The position numbers and the translations under genes are program-made. The notes beneath the pieces were generated by a model. That model ran no database searches, had not been told where the DNA came from, and saw only the letters and a program-made list of their open reading frames with translations. 64,000 nucleotides of DNA from Glaciecola sp. (GTDB lineage: Bacteria > Pseudomonadota > Gammaproteobacteria > Enterobacterales > Alteromonadaceae), in NCBI GenBank assembly GCA_029246415.1, contig JAQWNF010000003.1:1-64000 (forward strand). The letters run 5' to 3'. Of this stretch, positions 52,586-63,200 are shown piece after piece; position 1 is the stretch's first letter; each line of letters opens with the position of its first letter.

Positions 52586-52918
52586 ATGGATCCCGTTAAA
52601 TTTTTCAAATGCCTAGCGGACGAATCGCGTCTCAATCTGATTTTGCTGATAACGCATGTTCAGTCTGCGTGTGTCTGTGATTTGATGCAAGCCCTATCAT
52701 TAGACCAACCCAAAACATCACGTATTTTGGCGCAATTACGTCAATGCGGAATTGTCCAAGACGAACGTCGTGGCAAGTGGATGTATTATTCATTACATCC
52801 TGATTTACCCGAGTGGTCACATGCGGTTATCACTCAAACAGCCCAACAATCTACCCCATTGCTTAACAATGCACTCAAAAAATTACGAGCATTACAGCTT
52901 TCTATTAACTGTTGTTAG
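52586..52918 (+). CDS. arsR: ArsR family arsenical resistance repressor
   Basis: ACVCDLMQALSLDQPKTSRILAQLRQCGIVQDERRGKWMYY. Confidence 0.93.
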   Translation: MDPVKFFKCLADESRLNLILLITHVQSACVCDLMQALSLDQPKTSRILAQLRQCGIVQDERRGKWMYYSLHPDLPEWSHAVITQTAQQSTPLLNNALKKLRALQLSINCC

Positions 52919-52931
52919 TGAGTATTATCAC

Positions 52932-53399
52932 ATGAAAATTTTATATATTTGTACCCATAATCGTTGCCGCAGTATTTTATCTGAAGCAATTACTAATCAT
53001 GCATCACGTGGCTTAATTCAAGCTAAAAGCGCTGGCAGTCAACCCGTAGGCGAAGTGCACCCTTTATCAATCAAGTATTTAGCACAATCAGGTATCTCGG
53101 TTGACGGTTTGCAGAGTCAATCTTGGAATGAATTTGAAGCATTTGCCCCGGATGTTGTCGTCACTGTTTGTGATTCCGCTGCGGCAGAAACTTGTCCAGT
53201 ATGGTTTGGTGATACGATTACCTTGCATTGGGGCTTGAGCGACCCATCCAAAATTGAAGGTAGTGAACAAGATATCGAAGCTGGATTTTTGGAGTGTATC
53301 GCATTGATCACCGAACGTGTTGAACAGTTAACCCAAATTGCGCAACAAGACTTGTCGCCAACTGACCTTAAGCAAGCATTGTCAGCATTAATTAAATAA
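52932..53399 (+). CDS. arsC: Arsenate reductase ArsC (LMW phosphatase fold)
   Basis: [20 protein letters not shown]; start at ATG 52932 (track start at 52752 is too long). Confidence 0.92.
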   Translation: MKILYICTHNRCRSILSEAITNHASRGLIQAKSAGSQPVGEVHPLSIKYLAQSGISVDGLQSQSWNEFEAFAPDVVVTVCDSAAAETCPVWFGDTITLHWGLSDPSKIEGSEQDIEAGFLECIALITERVEQLTQIAQQDLSPTDLKQALSALIK

Positions 53400-53421
53400 C
53401 CAATCGCCAGGATATACTACT

Positions 53422-54171
53422 ATGTCACTTAAAGATTTAACCAACGATTTACCTAGCGATTTACCCAATATTGACGCAGACGAGTTTGCTATCCCTGCTA
53501 GTGACTCACTGCAGATGGATACAGGCAGCCATAAACCTCGCATATTACTTTTGTATGGTTCATTGCGCGAACGCTCATTTAGCCGCTTAGCAATAGAAGA
53601 GAGTGCGCGTTTGCTTACTGCTTTTGGTGCCGAAGCTAAGATTTTTGATCCTCAAGGACTACCTCAGCCAGACTCGGATGATGGCTCACACCCTAAAGTT
53701 CAAGAACTACGTGAACTGATGATTTGGTCGGAAGGTCAAGTGTGGTGTTCACCAGAACGTCATGGCTCGATGACCGGCATTATGAAAAGCCAAATTGATT
53801 GGGTGCCCTTAAACATGGGTGGGGTTAGACCAACACAAGGTAAAACTTTGGCTATTATGCAAGTCTGTGGTGGCTCTCAGTCATTTAATGCTGTCAATCA
53901 AATGCGTATTTTAGGGCGTTGGATGCGCATGTTTACTATCCCTAACCAATCATCCGTCGCCAAAGCCTTTTTAGAATTTGATGAGGCAGGACGCATGAAA
54001 TCTTCTCCTTATTACAACCGCATCGTTGATGTGATGGAAGAATTGATGAAATTTACCTTGTTGCTTCGCGATAACAAAGACTATTTAGTGGATCGTTACT
54101 CTGAGCGCGTAGAAACTGCCGAACAAGTCAGTCAACGAGTCAATCAAGCATCAACGGGAGACACTAAGTAA
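53422..54171 (+). CDS. arsH: NADPH-dependent FMN reductase ArsH
   Basis: [45 protein letters not shown]. Confidence 0.93.
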   Translation: MSLKDLTNDLPSDLPNIDADEFAIPASDSLQMDTGSHKPRILLLYGSLRERSFSRLAIEESARLLTAFGAEAKIFDPQGLPQPDSDDGSHPKVQELRELMIWSEGQVWCSPERHGSMTGIMKSQIDWVPLNMGGVRPTQGKTLAIMQVCGGSQSFNAVNQMRILGRWMRMFTIPNQSSVAKAFLEFDEAGRMKSSPYYNRIVDVMEELMKFTLLLRDNKDYLVDRYSERVETAEQVSQRVNQASTGDTK

Positions 54172-55187
54172 TGGGATTATTCGAACGTTATTTATCAGTA
54201 TGGGTAGGTTTGGCGATTTTGCTAGGTATTGGTCTGGGGTATGTCGCTCCTGATGCGTTTGCTGTGATTGCCGAGTGGGAATACGCCCATGTGAACATTG
54301 TCATAGCAGTCCTAATTTGGTTAATGATTTATCCAATGATGGTGCAAATTGATTTTACCTCAATCAAAGATATTGGCAAAAAGCCGCAAGGGCTGGTGTT
54401 AACATTAGTCATTAACTGGTTGATTAAACCCTTTTCAATGGCTTTGCTAGGTTGGTTGTTTTTTAAAGTATTATTTGCACCTTGGGTCGACCCACAAACC
54501 GCAAGTGAATATATCGCGGGTATGATTTTATTAGGCGTGGCACCTTGTACTGCAATGGTATTTGTGTGGAGCCAGATGACCAAAGGTGATGCTAACTATA
54601 CCTTAGTTCAAGTATCGATTAACGATGTCATCATGATCTTTGCGTTTGCGCCAATTGCGGGTTTGTTACTGGGGATGACAGATATAACCGTGCCGTGGGA
54701 TACCTTGGTATTATCGGTAGTATTGTATGTGTTGATCCCATTATTAGCAGGTGTGGTGACCCGTAAACAACTCAATTGTAATGGTGATGAATCCAAATTA
54801 AATCAATTATTAACGACGCTCAAACCCTGGTCGATTATTGGTTTATTATCAACTGTTGTGTTGTTGTTTGGCTTTCAAGCGCACACTATTTTAGCCCACC
54901 CAGAAGCGATAGTATTGATTGCTATTCCTCTATTGATTCAAACCTACGGGATTTTCTTTATTGCCTATTATGCGGCTAAAAGAATGAAGTTAGCGCACAA
55001 TATAGCTGCGCCAGCGTGCATGATCGGCACGTCTAATTTCTTTGAACTTGCAGTTGCTGTTGCGATATCGCTGTTTGGCCTTCACTCAGGTGCAGCCTTA
55101 GCAACAGTGGTAGGGGTGTTAGTAGAAGTGCCTGTCATGTTGTCACTCGTGTGGTTCGCTAATCGGACTAAACATTGGTTTGATTAA
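54171..55187 (+). CDS. ACR3-family arsenite efflux transporter
   Basis: [39 protein letters not shown]; ars operon context. Confidence 0.93.
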   Translation: MGLFERYLSVWVGLAILLGIGLGYVAPDAFAVIAEWEYAHVNIVIAVLIWLMIYPMMVQIDFTSIKDIGKKPQGLVLTLVINWLIKPFSMALLGWLFFKVLFAPWVDPQTASEYIAGMILLGVAPCTAMVFVWSQMTKGDANYTLVQVSINDVIMIFAFAPIAGLLLGMTDITVPWDTLVLSVVLYVLIPLLAGVVTRKQLNCNGDESKLNQLLTTLKPWSIIGLLSTVVLLFGFQAHTILAHPEAIVLIAIPLLIQTYGIFFIAYYAAKRMKLAHNIAAPACMIGTSNFFELAVAVAISLFGLHSGAALATVVGVLVEVPVMLSLVWFANRTKHWFD

Positions 55188-55273
55188 TAGCAATACATCC
55201 TTTCCGACTATCTTTATAGGTAGCTGTTTTATAATAAAAAGTACGCAAGGGAGTGCGTAGGCAAAGGATATTC

Positions 55274-55967
55274 GTGAAATTACACCAACACATTTGCATT
55301 AATTTGCGCAGTGGGATTACCGGTTTCTTTGTATCGGTGGTCTGAGATAGGTTTTCAGCCTATTTTCATTCATCATATTGTCTTAAGTTTAATTGTATTT
55401 GCAGCTGCATTATGCAAAAAAACCGTAAAAGCGTTACACCTCATTATTATGGTCGTCATCATTACCTTGGGCTATATGTTTACCCACAACATCATCCAAT
55501 ATCAAGTTGACCCTAGTATTTATGCGTACATGCCTTCTGCACGGGCTAAACGAAATAATAGTTTGGTTGCCATGTTATTTATTGATGTGAATAAATTTAA
55601 ACTCATCAACGATGTTCACGGGCATGCTGTCGGCGACCAAACCTTGGTCGATATTGCGACTAATTTGAAGGCACAACTGCGTGAATACGATTATGCGATC
55701 CGTGTAGGCGGAGATGAGTTTATAATATTATTAAATGATGTCACCTCATCAGAGCAAGTACTTGAAATCACTGATCGCTTAGTGCAGCAATTAGAAATAA
55801 AATCGGCTCTGACCCCATTTATTACACCTAAAATTAGTATGGGGATTGCCATATATCCAAAAGATGGCAGTACATTTACAGAGTTAAAACAGAAAGCCGA
55901 TAGTGCCATGTATCAGGCGAAAGAAGATGAATTATTAAAAATTTGCATAAATAATAAAAAAGTTTGA
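55274..55967 (+). pseudogene. Degenerate membrane GGDEF protein carrying an embedded REP-like arm
   Basis: ORF 55311-55967 keeps RVGGDEFIILL but lacks the DxLTGLxNR segment; N-terminal region split between frames. Confidence 0.6.
55800..55822 (+). repeat. REP-like arm AAATCGGCTCTGACCCCATTTAT
   Basis: 23/23 nt identical to 51672-51694. Confidence 0.95.
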
Positions 55968-56031
55968 ACTAACTTCAAAACCCTCAGTCTATTAAGGTGT
56001 ATGTGTTTTATAGTGTGTTCCTATGTAAGTT

Positions 56032-56059
56032 AGCCCTGATTATTTCAGGGCTTTTTTTT
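56032..56059 (+). terminator. Rho-independent terminator
   Basis: AGCCCTGATTATTTCAGGGCTTTTTTTT. Confidence 0.85.
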
Positions 56060-56099
56060 GGTCAAAAAAACCTTTCTAAAACCGAGTAAGTAATTGTAT

Positions 56100-56687
56100 C
56101 TAGTACTCTTCTAATTGCGAAATAGCAGCCGCCATACTCTCGTCTTTAGCTGGCATAGCGAGTCCCTCAGCATAAACAAAATCGATATCTTGTAAGCCTA
56201 AAAATGCAAAGAAGTCACTTAGATAAGTAGTCTGGGTATCCAGCGGAGTGCCTTGATAGATGCTGCCTCTAGCTGCCACTACGATCACTTTTTTATTTTT
56301 TAATAAACCGACCGGGCCTTCAGCGGTATATTGAAAAGTAACTCCCGCTCTGGCGATTCGGTCGACCCAAGCTTTAAACGTCGAAGGCACGCCAAAATTA
56401 TACATCGGCATCCCAAGTACGATGGTATCTGCAGCCAGTACTTGTTCGATATAGGAATCGGAAATCTGTGCTAACGCTTTTTGTTCTGGGCTTCTGTCAT
56501 TTGCATCTGTCATCCACGCTTGCATTTCAGCACCGCTTAAATGGGAGATAGCTCCTGCGTAGAGATTAACTGTGTGTACATTCGACTGGTATTTGGCAGA
56601 TAAATGTTGCGCAAGATGCTTGGTTAACTTTGCCGAGTTTCCTTGCTCCGCGTTTAATGATGAATTTATTATTAATACATTTTTCAT
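56100..56687 (-). CDS. azoR: FMN-dependent NADH-azoreductase
   Basis: VLIINSSLNAEQGNSAKL, MPMYNFGVPSTFKAWVDRIARAGVTFQYT. Confidence 0.93.
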   Translation of the reverse strand: MKNVLIINSSLNAEQGNSAKLTKHLAQHLSAKYQSNVHTVNLYAGAISHLSGAEMQAWMTDANDRSPEQKALAQISDSYIEQVLAADTIVLGMPMYNFGVPSTFKAWVDRIARAGVTFQYTAEGPVGLLKNKKVIVVAARGSIYQGTPLDTQTTYLSDFFAFLGLQDIDFVYAEGLAMPAKDESMAAAISQLEEY

Positions 56688-56890
56688 GTTTGTTACCTAA
56701 TGGCTAAGAATAATTAATTGATACAGTAGACTTTAGGTAATTACTAAATAGAATTAAAGCACAATAAATGCTACTAAACATTCGATTTTATAGAAAGTAA
56801 ATGTACCATTGGATTAATCTAGATCAACCTTTCATGCTGATGAGATGACTATACTTTTAATAGGTAACTTACGTCATAAAGGTAACGATT

Positions 56891-57151
56891 ATGCATGCTT
56901 CAACCGTTTCTGATGCTAGTTTAATTAAAGGACTTAAAATCGCAATGGCTACTGGCATTTGCTTGATTTTACTAGGTGTGTATTTTCACAACTTTAGTGA
57001 AACGATTGAAGCAATGGGCGTGACGGGCATTATTATTTCGGCTTGTTGTGTGGCGATTGGTATGATTTTATCTATTCCCACTAAAATGTATTTAACTTTT
57101 TTGTTAGTTAAGCGTGAAGCGGATATACATCAGAGCCCCGATCTTAAATGA
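56891..57151 (+). CDS. Small two-TM membrane protein
   Basis: Intact ORF, two hydrophobic segments. Confidence 0.5.
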   Translation: MHASTVSDASLIKGLKIAMATGICLILLGVYFHNFSETIEAMGVTGIIISACCVAIGMILSIPTKMYLTFLLVKREADIHQSPDLK

Positions 57152-58395
57152 ACACAGGTCTGCGCGCAGGACTGACCATTGATTTGTATTTCAAAGCGGT
57201 GCTCGCCGGGATAATAAGTTCTGGTCGTCACAGGTTTAAATGAATGTTGTTTGTATAATGTCTCCGTCGCGCCAGGTGGTATTTGCAGTTGTTTCCATTT
57301 AAATACTTTTGGACTAGTGCTGCCATTGGCTTTTTGATGGTACACCACATAATCCACCAATAGCGCTTGGGTAGATTTTGTTGGGTTGTGAATCACGCAT
57401 TCGAGCTGCACACTCCCCCCCATTTTGATTACTCCCTTTACTAACGTAAATGTGACATCGACCTCGGCATCAGCATAACCAAATATAGCTAATGTAGAAC
57501 GATTTCCTTGTTTGATGAGAGTGCGACATGCATGTTTTACTAATTTAGCAAGCTGTGGCGAACTGGGCATTTCATTGAGCCATCGCTGGGCAATGCCATT
57601 GACTACATCAGGGTGGTCTTTGGCGATATCATTGAGGTGATTGGATACGGATAATCTGACATACTCCTCAGGATCGTTTTTTAATTGTTCCAAAAAAATG
57701 AGTGTAGGTGTTGGATCAAGCACTTGTGCTTGCAAACGGATCCCCCATGGTAGACGCGGACGGGAGCCTTCACTGACCAGTCTACGCACATGTTTATCCG
57801 AGTCGAAAACCCATTGTTGTAACACTGCAAAAGTTTGTTCAGGCATAGAAGCGATAAATGGACGAATTGCAAACTCAGCAGAGAAACGCTTAGTCATTGC
57901 GTGCAGTGCTTCCATGCTCAATGCAAAATTTTCAGGGATAGTTTCGTTAGTGCCGTGTAGTGCAATATAATCTGCGCAAGGCATAATCAACCAGCTACCA
58001 ATGCCTGCCTCTGAAGCCAGATTATTTGTCCAACCAGAAGAATCAGTATCAATGTCATGAACTGGAGCAAGGGCTGCGATTAATATTTTTGTGGCGTGCT
58101 TGAAATCGCTAGGCAAGGTATCATCTAGCGCACTGACAATTTGATTGGAACGTGCCTTCATTTCTAAACGAGATAAATCATATGATGCTAACGCGATAAA
58201 TCGAGGTTGGTCAAAATTAGACCAAACCTGAGAAATTGCCTGCCCCATATGCGCAATCGACGAAGGATTAAACACATCTTTAAATAATGTCGTCACATGA
58301 ACCCTTTGATTATTACCAAAAATAATTATTTGGTTAGAATTTTGCACTTCAGATACCCTTAGACCATAGCATTGTGCGTGCAAAAAAAGTATCAT
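57130..58395 (-). CDS. DNA alkylation repair protein, AlkC/AlkD-like HEAT-repeat glycosylase (true start probably internal)
   Basis: HVRRLVSEGSRPRLPWGIRLQ, EEYVRLSVSNHLNDIAKDHPD, extra C-terminal beta-rich domain. Confidence 0.8.
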   Translation of the reverse strand: MILFLHAQCYGLRVSEVQNSNQIIIFGNNQRVHVTTLFKDVFNPSSIAHMGQAISQVWSNFDQPRFIALASYDLSRLEMKARSNQIVSALDDTLPSDFKHATKILIAALAPVHDIDTDSSGWTNNLASEAGIGSWLIMPCADYIALHGTNETIPENFALSMEALHAMTKRFSAEFAIRPFIASMPEQTFAVLQQWVFDSDKHVRRLVSEGSRPRLPWGIRLQAQVLDPTPTLIFLEQLKNDPEEYVRLSVSNHLNDIAKDHPDVVNGIAQRWLNEMPSSPQLAKLVKHACRTLIKQGNRSTLAIFGYADAEVDVTFTLVKGVIKMGGSVQLECVIHNPTKSTQALLVDYVVYHQKANGSTSPKVFKWKQLQIPPGATETLYKQHSFKPVTTRTYYPGEHRFEIQINGQSCAQTCVHLRSGL

Positions 58396-58424
58396 ACGCG
58401 CAATATTTTTATTTAAGGCTTCTC

Positions 58425-59897
58425 ATGAAAGAATTATCGGATATTGGTTTAGTTGGTTTGGCCGTGATGGGAGAAAATCTCATCCTAAATATGGCGTCCA
58501 AAGGCTTTACTGTCACGGCGTTTAACCGCAGTTATGACAAAGTTGAGAAATTTCTCAATGGTCGTGCGCAAGGTGAAAGTATTCGCGGTGCTAAAGATAT
58601 TCCTGAGCTAGTCGCATCGTTATCCAGCCCTCGCAAAATTATGTTGATGGTGAAAGCGGGTCAGCCAGTGGATGATTTCATTGAGCAGTTGATTCCTCAT
58701 TTAGATGCCGGCGACATTATCATTGATGGCGGTAATACCCATTACCCAGATTCAAATCGCCGTACTGCATATCTAGCTGAAAAAGGCTTACATTACATTG
58801 GTACTGGTGTATCTGGTGGTGAAGAGGGCGCATTAAAAGGCCCATCAATCATGCCTGGCGGTGCAAGAGCTGCATGGCCTCACGTAAAAGATATTTTTCA
58901 GTCAATCTCTGCAAAAGTAGCAGATGAAAATGGTGAAATGACCGTACCTTGTTGTGATTGGGTCGGTGATGACGGTGCTGGGCATTTTGTAAAAATGGTC
59001 CACAACGGTATCGAATACGGCGACATGCAATTGATTTGTGAGGCGTATCATATTTTACATGATTTAATTGGCCTAAATGCCGATGAAATCGGTGATGTGT
59101 TTGCAGAGTGGAGCAAAACAGAACTAGACAGTTATTTAGTAGATATTTCGATTGATATCTTCCGTTACAAGGATACCGACGGTGCACCATTAATTGAAAA
59201 GATCCTAGATACAGCCGGTCAAAAAGGTACAGGTAAATGGACTGGAGTTACCGCTCTAGAGTTAGGTGTGCCTTTGACATTGATCACTGAATCAGTGTTT
59301 GCACGTTGTATTTCAGCTCAGAAAGACGCACGTGTGCATGCATCGTCCATTTTAACCGGTCCAAGTGTTCCTGAGTTTGTTGGTGACAAGACACAGTTTA
59401 TCGAAGCACTTCGCCAAGCACTGTTAATGGCGAAAATGATCTCTTATGCGCAAGGTTATGATTTGATGACCGAAGCGGCGAAAGAGTTTGGATGGGAGTT
59501 AAACTACGGTGGCATCGCATTAATGTGGCGTGGTGGTTGTATCATCCGTTCGGCTTTTTTAGATAACATCAAAACGGCTTACGATAACAATCCACAGTTA
59601 TCTAACTTGTTACTTGACCCTTATTTTAGCAACACGGTTGTCAATGCTCAGTCGGGTATTCGTAAAGTTATAGGTAATGCAACAATCGCTGGTATTCCTG
59701 TGCCATGTTTAAGTGCCGCGTTAACGTATTTTGATAGCTTAAGAACTGCTCGTTTGCCAGCTAATTTATTACAAGCACAACGCGACTATTTCGGTGCCCA
59801 TACTTATGAGCGTTTAGACGGTCCTCGTGGCGAGTTCCATCACACTAATTGGACTGGTCGCGGTGGTGATACCGCATCAACGACTTATGATGTGTAA
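58425..59897 (+). CDS. gnd: 6-phosphogluconate dehydrogenase, decarboxylating
   Basis: DIGLVGLAVMGENLILNMASKGFTVTAFNRS, GTGKWTGVTALELGVPLTLI; start at ATG 58425. Confidence 0.97.
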   Translation: MKELSDIGLVGLAVMGENLILNMASKGFTVTAFNRSYDKVEKFLNGRAQGESIRGAKDIPELVASLSSPRKIMLMVKAGQPVDDFIEQLIPHLDAGDIIIDGGNTHYPDSNRRTAYLAEKGLHYIGTGVSGGEEGALKGPSIMPGGARAAWPHVKDIFQSISAKVADENGEMTVPCCDWVGDDGAGHFVKMVHNGIEYGDMQLICEAYHILHDLIGLNADEIGDVFAEWSKTELDSYLVDISIDIFRYKDTDGAPLIEKILDTAGQKGTGKWTGVTALELGVPLTLITESVFARCISAQKDARVHASSILTGPSVPEFVGDKTQFIEALRQALLMAKMISYAQGYDLMTEAAKEFGWELNYGGIALMWRGGCIIRSAFLDNIKTAYDNNPQLSNLLLDPYFSNTVVNAQSGIRKVIGNATIAGIPVPCLSAALTYFDSLRTARLPANLLQAQRDYFGAHTYERLDGPRGEFHHTNWTGRGGDTASTTYDV

Positions 59898-59949
59898 AAA
59901 CGCTTTTTAATACTATTTTTTACATCTTCAAGCATGTAAATGTTAAATT

Positions 59950-59982
59950 AAAGGTCACTGCAGTTATTGAGTGACCTTTTTT
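59950..59982 (+). terminator. Rho-independent terminator of gnd
   Basis: AAGGTCACT...AGTGACCTTTTTT. Confidence 0.88.
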
Positions 59983-60203
59983 GTTCCTAGTCTAAACATC
60001 ATTTTCAATGCAAACAGTAAAATGTGCCCCTTCCACTAAAACCCTGATGCATCAGGCATATATATGAGTAATTAATCCTTTACACTTTCACATATCGGAC
60101 ATTAGCGAAGATTGTTTATCCCATAGATTACGGTTATATTTAGGATTAGTTACTTTTTTTTAACAAAACGTTGATATTTTTTGTTAATTATTTATACTGG
60201 CTA

Positions 60204-60261
60204 TGGAAGCGCTTACATTTACGTTTCTATTTTTTTGGAAAATAGATGTAAGCGCTTACAT
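60204..60261. promoter_or_regulatory. Two CG-centred palindromes (TGGAAGCGCTTACA and ATGTAAGCGCTTACAT), candidate LacI-family operators
   Basis: Second copy is a perfect 16-bp palindrome; centres 43 bp apart upstream of the GH16 gene. Confidence 0.85.
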
Positions 60262-60296
60262 TAGCTAAGCACGTTTTTCTTAATAGGGTTGAACAC

Positions 60297-63200
60297 ATGA
60301 AAAACAAAATGACAAAATTCACCAAATTAGGTGCAGTACTGTCTGTACTGACGTTAACTGCCTGTGGCGGTGGAACGGAAACTAAGACTGATCTAAACGC
60401 AGTTAATCCTACAGCACCCGTTGATGATTGGCGATTGGTGTGGAGTGACGAATTTGATGGTAACGCTATAAATACAGACAATTGGTCGCATGAAGTCAAT
60501 TGTAATGGTGGCGGCAACCAAGAAAGGCAATGTTATACCGATACTACAGATAACTCATTTGTTAGTGGTGGCATGTTAAAAATTGTCGCAAAAACAGCAG
60601 AGGAAGGTGCAAGCCAACCTTACACCTCTGCGCGAATGACAACTCAAAACAAAATGGATTTTCAATACGGTCGTGTTGAAATGCGTGCTAAATTACCAAA
60701 AGGACAAGGCGCATGGCCTGCTTTTTGGATGATGCCAACTGATTCTGTTTATGGTGGCTGGCCTAAGTCGGGTGAAATCGACATTATGGAAGCCGTTAAT
60801 TTAGGTACGCAGCGTGCTGATGGTACTGAAGAAAAAAATATTTACGGAACCATTCATTATGGTGCCGGCCCGGGTAGTGACTTCTCAGGAAGTTCTCACT
60901 CTCCGTCCACTAATCCAGGTGATTCTTTTAATACCTATGCAATAGAGTGGCAAGAAGGCGAAATTCGTTGGTATTTCAACAATGAGCTATACGCAACCCA
61001 ACGCCAATCAAAGCTTCGTACAACGGGTGATGGAACCATATTGGGACTAAGTCATCGTGGTTGGTATGCTGAATTATACGATGTGGCGACTGGCCAATTA
61101 GGTACTGATTATTCTCCAGCTCCATTTGATCAAGACTTCTTTATGATCTTAAATGTCGCAGTCGGTGGACAGTGGCCTGAAGGTGTAAATGAAGGGGGAG
61201 TAGACGCTGCAGCTTTTGCTGATGGTCAAACTTTAGAAGTTGATTACGTACGCGTATATAAATGTTCAGCAGATCCTGACACTGGACGCGGATGCGAGAC
61301 AGTCGCTCCAGGCTATGATATAGACAAAGCTGATGGCGGGATGTTAGTGGAAGGTCGCGCTCCTGCGCCAACACTAGTTGCCGGTGCGCCAAATCCAATT
61401 ACTATTTTTGATGATGAAATCAATATTAACTGGGTTGCTTGGGATTGCTGTGGAGGTTCTACACCTGGCTTAGTTGCTGACGACGCTGAACGCGGAAATG
61501 TTTATGAATTTGCAGTGCAAAACGGTAACGATGGAACAGTATTTGGTGTCATCACTCGTTCAGCTTTTTTATCTGCAGATCCAACTTCTCCTTCAAGAGC
61601 AACGCCACATAATGCCTTAGGTATGATTGATGGCGGCTACGTTACATTCGATTTAAAAGTAGTGAATGCTCCAACTAATCCAGATTCTGTATGGAAATTT
61701 AAGATTGAAGCAGATGAAGCAGCCGGTGGTGCTTGGGAAGCTGATCTAACAACATTTGGCGACGCGCCAGTAGTCGGGCAATGGTCAACATACCGTATAC
61801 CATTACAAGATGTTGCAGATAATGGTGTAGATATTTCGTTAATCGATGTACTTATGGTATTTCCAGCATGGGCGACCGGAGCTGATGCAGTATTTCGCTT
61901 AGACAATATCGCTATATTACAAGATACCGTTGGTGTGTCTTATCCTGAATTCCCTGTCTCAACTAACACAGATTGGGCATTGTGGGATTGTTGTGGTGGT
62001 TCAACACCTGCAGTAGTAGCAGATGCAGAAAAAGGCCAAGTGGCTGAATTTGCAGTGTTAAATGGTAGCTCAGGTACCGTGCTAGGTTATAACACTCGTA
62101 GTGACAGTGGCGGTAATGATGCACCTTTAAACGTAACTGAAATTGCTGCTAACGGCGTATTATCTTTCGATTTGAAAGTCATAAATGCTCCGGCTGCGGG
62201 CAATGAAGCTTGGATGTTGAAGGTTGAGTCTGCTGGTGCAACTGGTGCAACAGAAGTGAACTTAAATACAAGCTCAGAAGGTGTAAATCCATCTGATGCA
62301 TGGCAAACATTTACCTTTCCAATTTCAGAATTGATGGACGCAGGATCTATCGATCCAAGTGCGTTAGATGTCATTATGATATTCCCTGCATGGGGTTCGG
62401 GTGCAGACGCGGTATTCCGTGTATCTGATGTTAAGTTCCATGTTCCTGGATCTGGTTCGGCTGCGCCGATAGCACCACTTGCAACATTTATTGATGCAGG
62501 TTCTGTTAATGAAAACTGGGCATTGTGGGATTGTTGTGGTGGTTCTACACCTGCATTTGTTGATGATGCGACAAATGGTTCAGTTGCTGAATTTGCTGTT
62601 TTAAATGGTAGCTCAGGTACTGTACTGGGTTTAAATTCACGTACTACTGACGGTGGTTCAGGTGTATCGGTTGATGCATCTAGTCTATTATCTACTGGTG
62701 TGTTCCGTTTTGACCTAAAAGTAATAAATGCTCCAGCGGCAGGTAATGAAGCTTGGATGTTAAAAATTGAATCAGCGGGCGCTACAGGAGCCGTTGAAAT
62801 TAATTTGAATACTAGCAATGAAGGGGTTAACCCTTCTGCAGAATGGCAAACATTTACCTTTAGTTTGTTAGAACTTTTAGACGCTGGGACATTAGATCCA
62901 AGTGATATTGATGTCATTATGATATTCCCAGCATGGGGCTCAGGTGCTGATGCGGTTTTCCGTGTTGACAACATGGAAATTATTGATGGTTCAGCATCTA
63001 GTGCACCTTCTACACCTGTAACTCCGCCAACGGAACCAACGGAACCAACAGAACCAACGGAACCAACTGAACCGACTACACCAGAAGGTCCAAGCGATAC
63101 AGCAACGTTAGCACCATTGTTTACAGATAGTGCACGCACAGGTTGGATTGTATGGGATTGTTGTGGTGGATCAACACCAGCACTAGTTGCAGATGATGCA

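Noticed and set aside
52752-52931. Extended N-terminus of the arsC ORF
   Set aside because: Overlaps arsR out of frame; the ArsC start motif [14 protein letters not shown] begins at 52932.
57681-57970. Short ORFs on both strands within the AlkC/D-like gene
   Set aside because: Overlapping frames with no domain support.
63015-63090. TEPTEPTEP repeats as a possible CRISPR or satellite array
   Set aside because: In-frame Pro/Thr linker of the GH16 protein; no spacers.
62087-63139. 350-aa minus-strand ORF (plus 60227-60517, 61141-61398, 61637-61906 and 63248-63445)
   Set aside because: Antisense to the GH16 gene, which fills the + strand but is absent from the track because it has no stop in the window; low-complexity composition mirrors the sense repeats.
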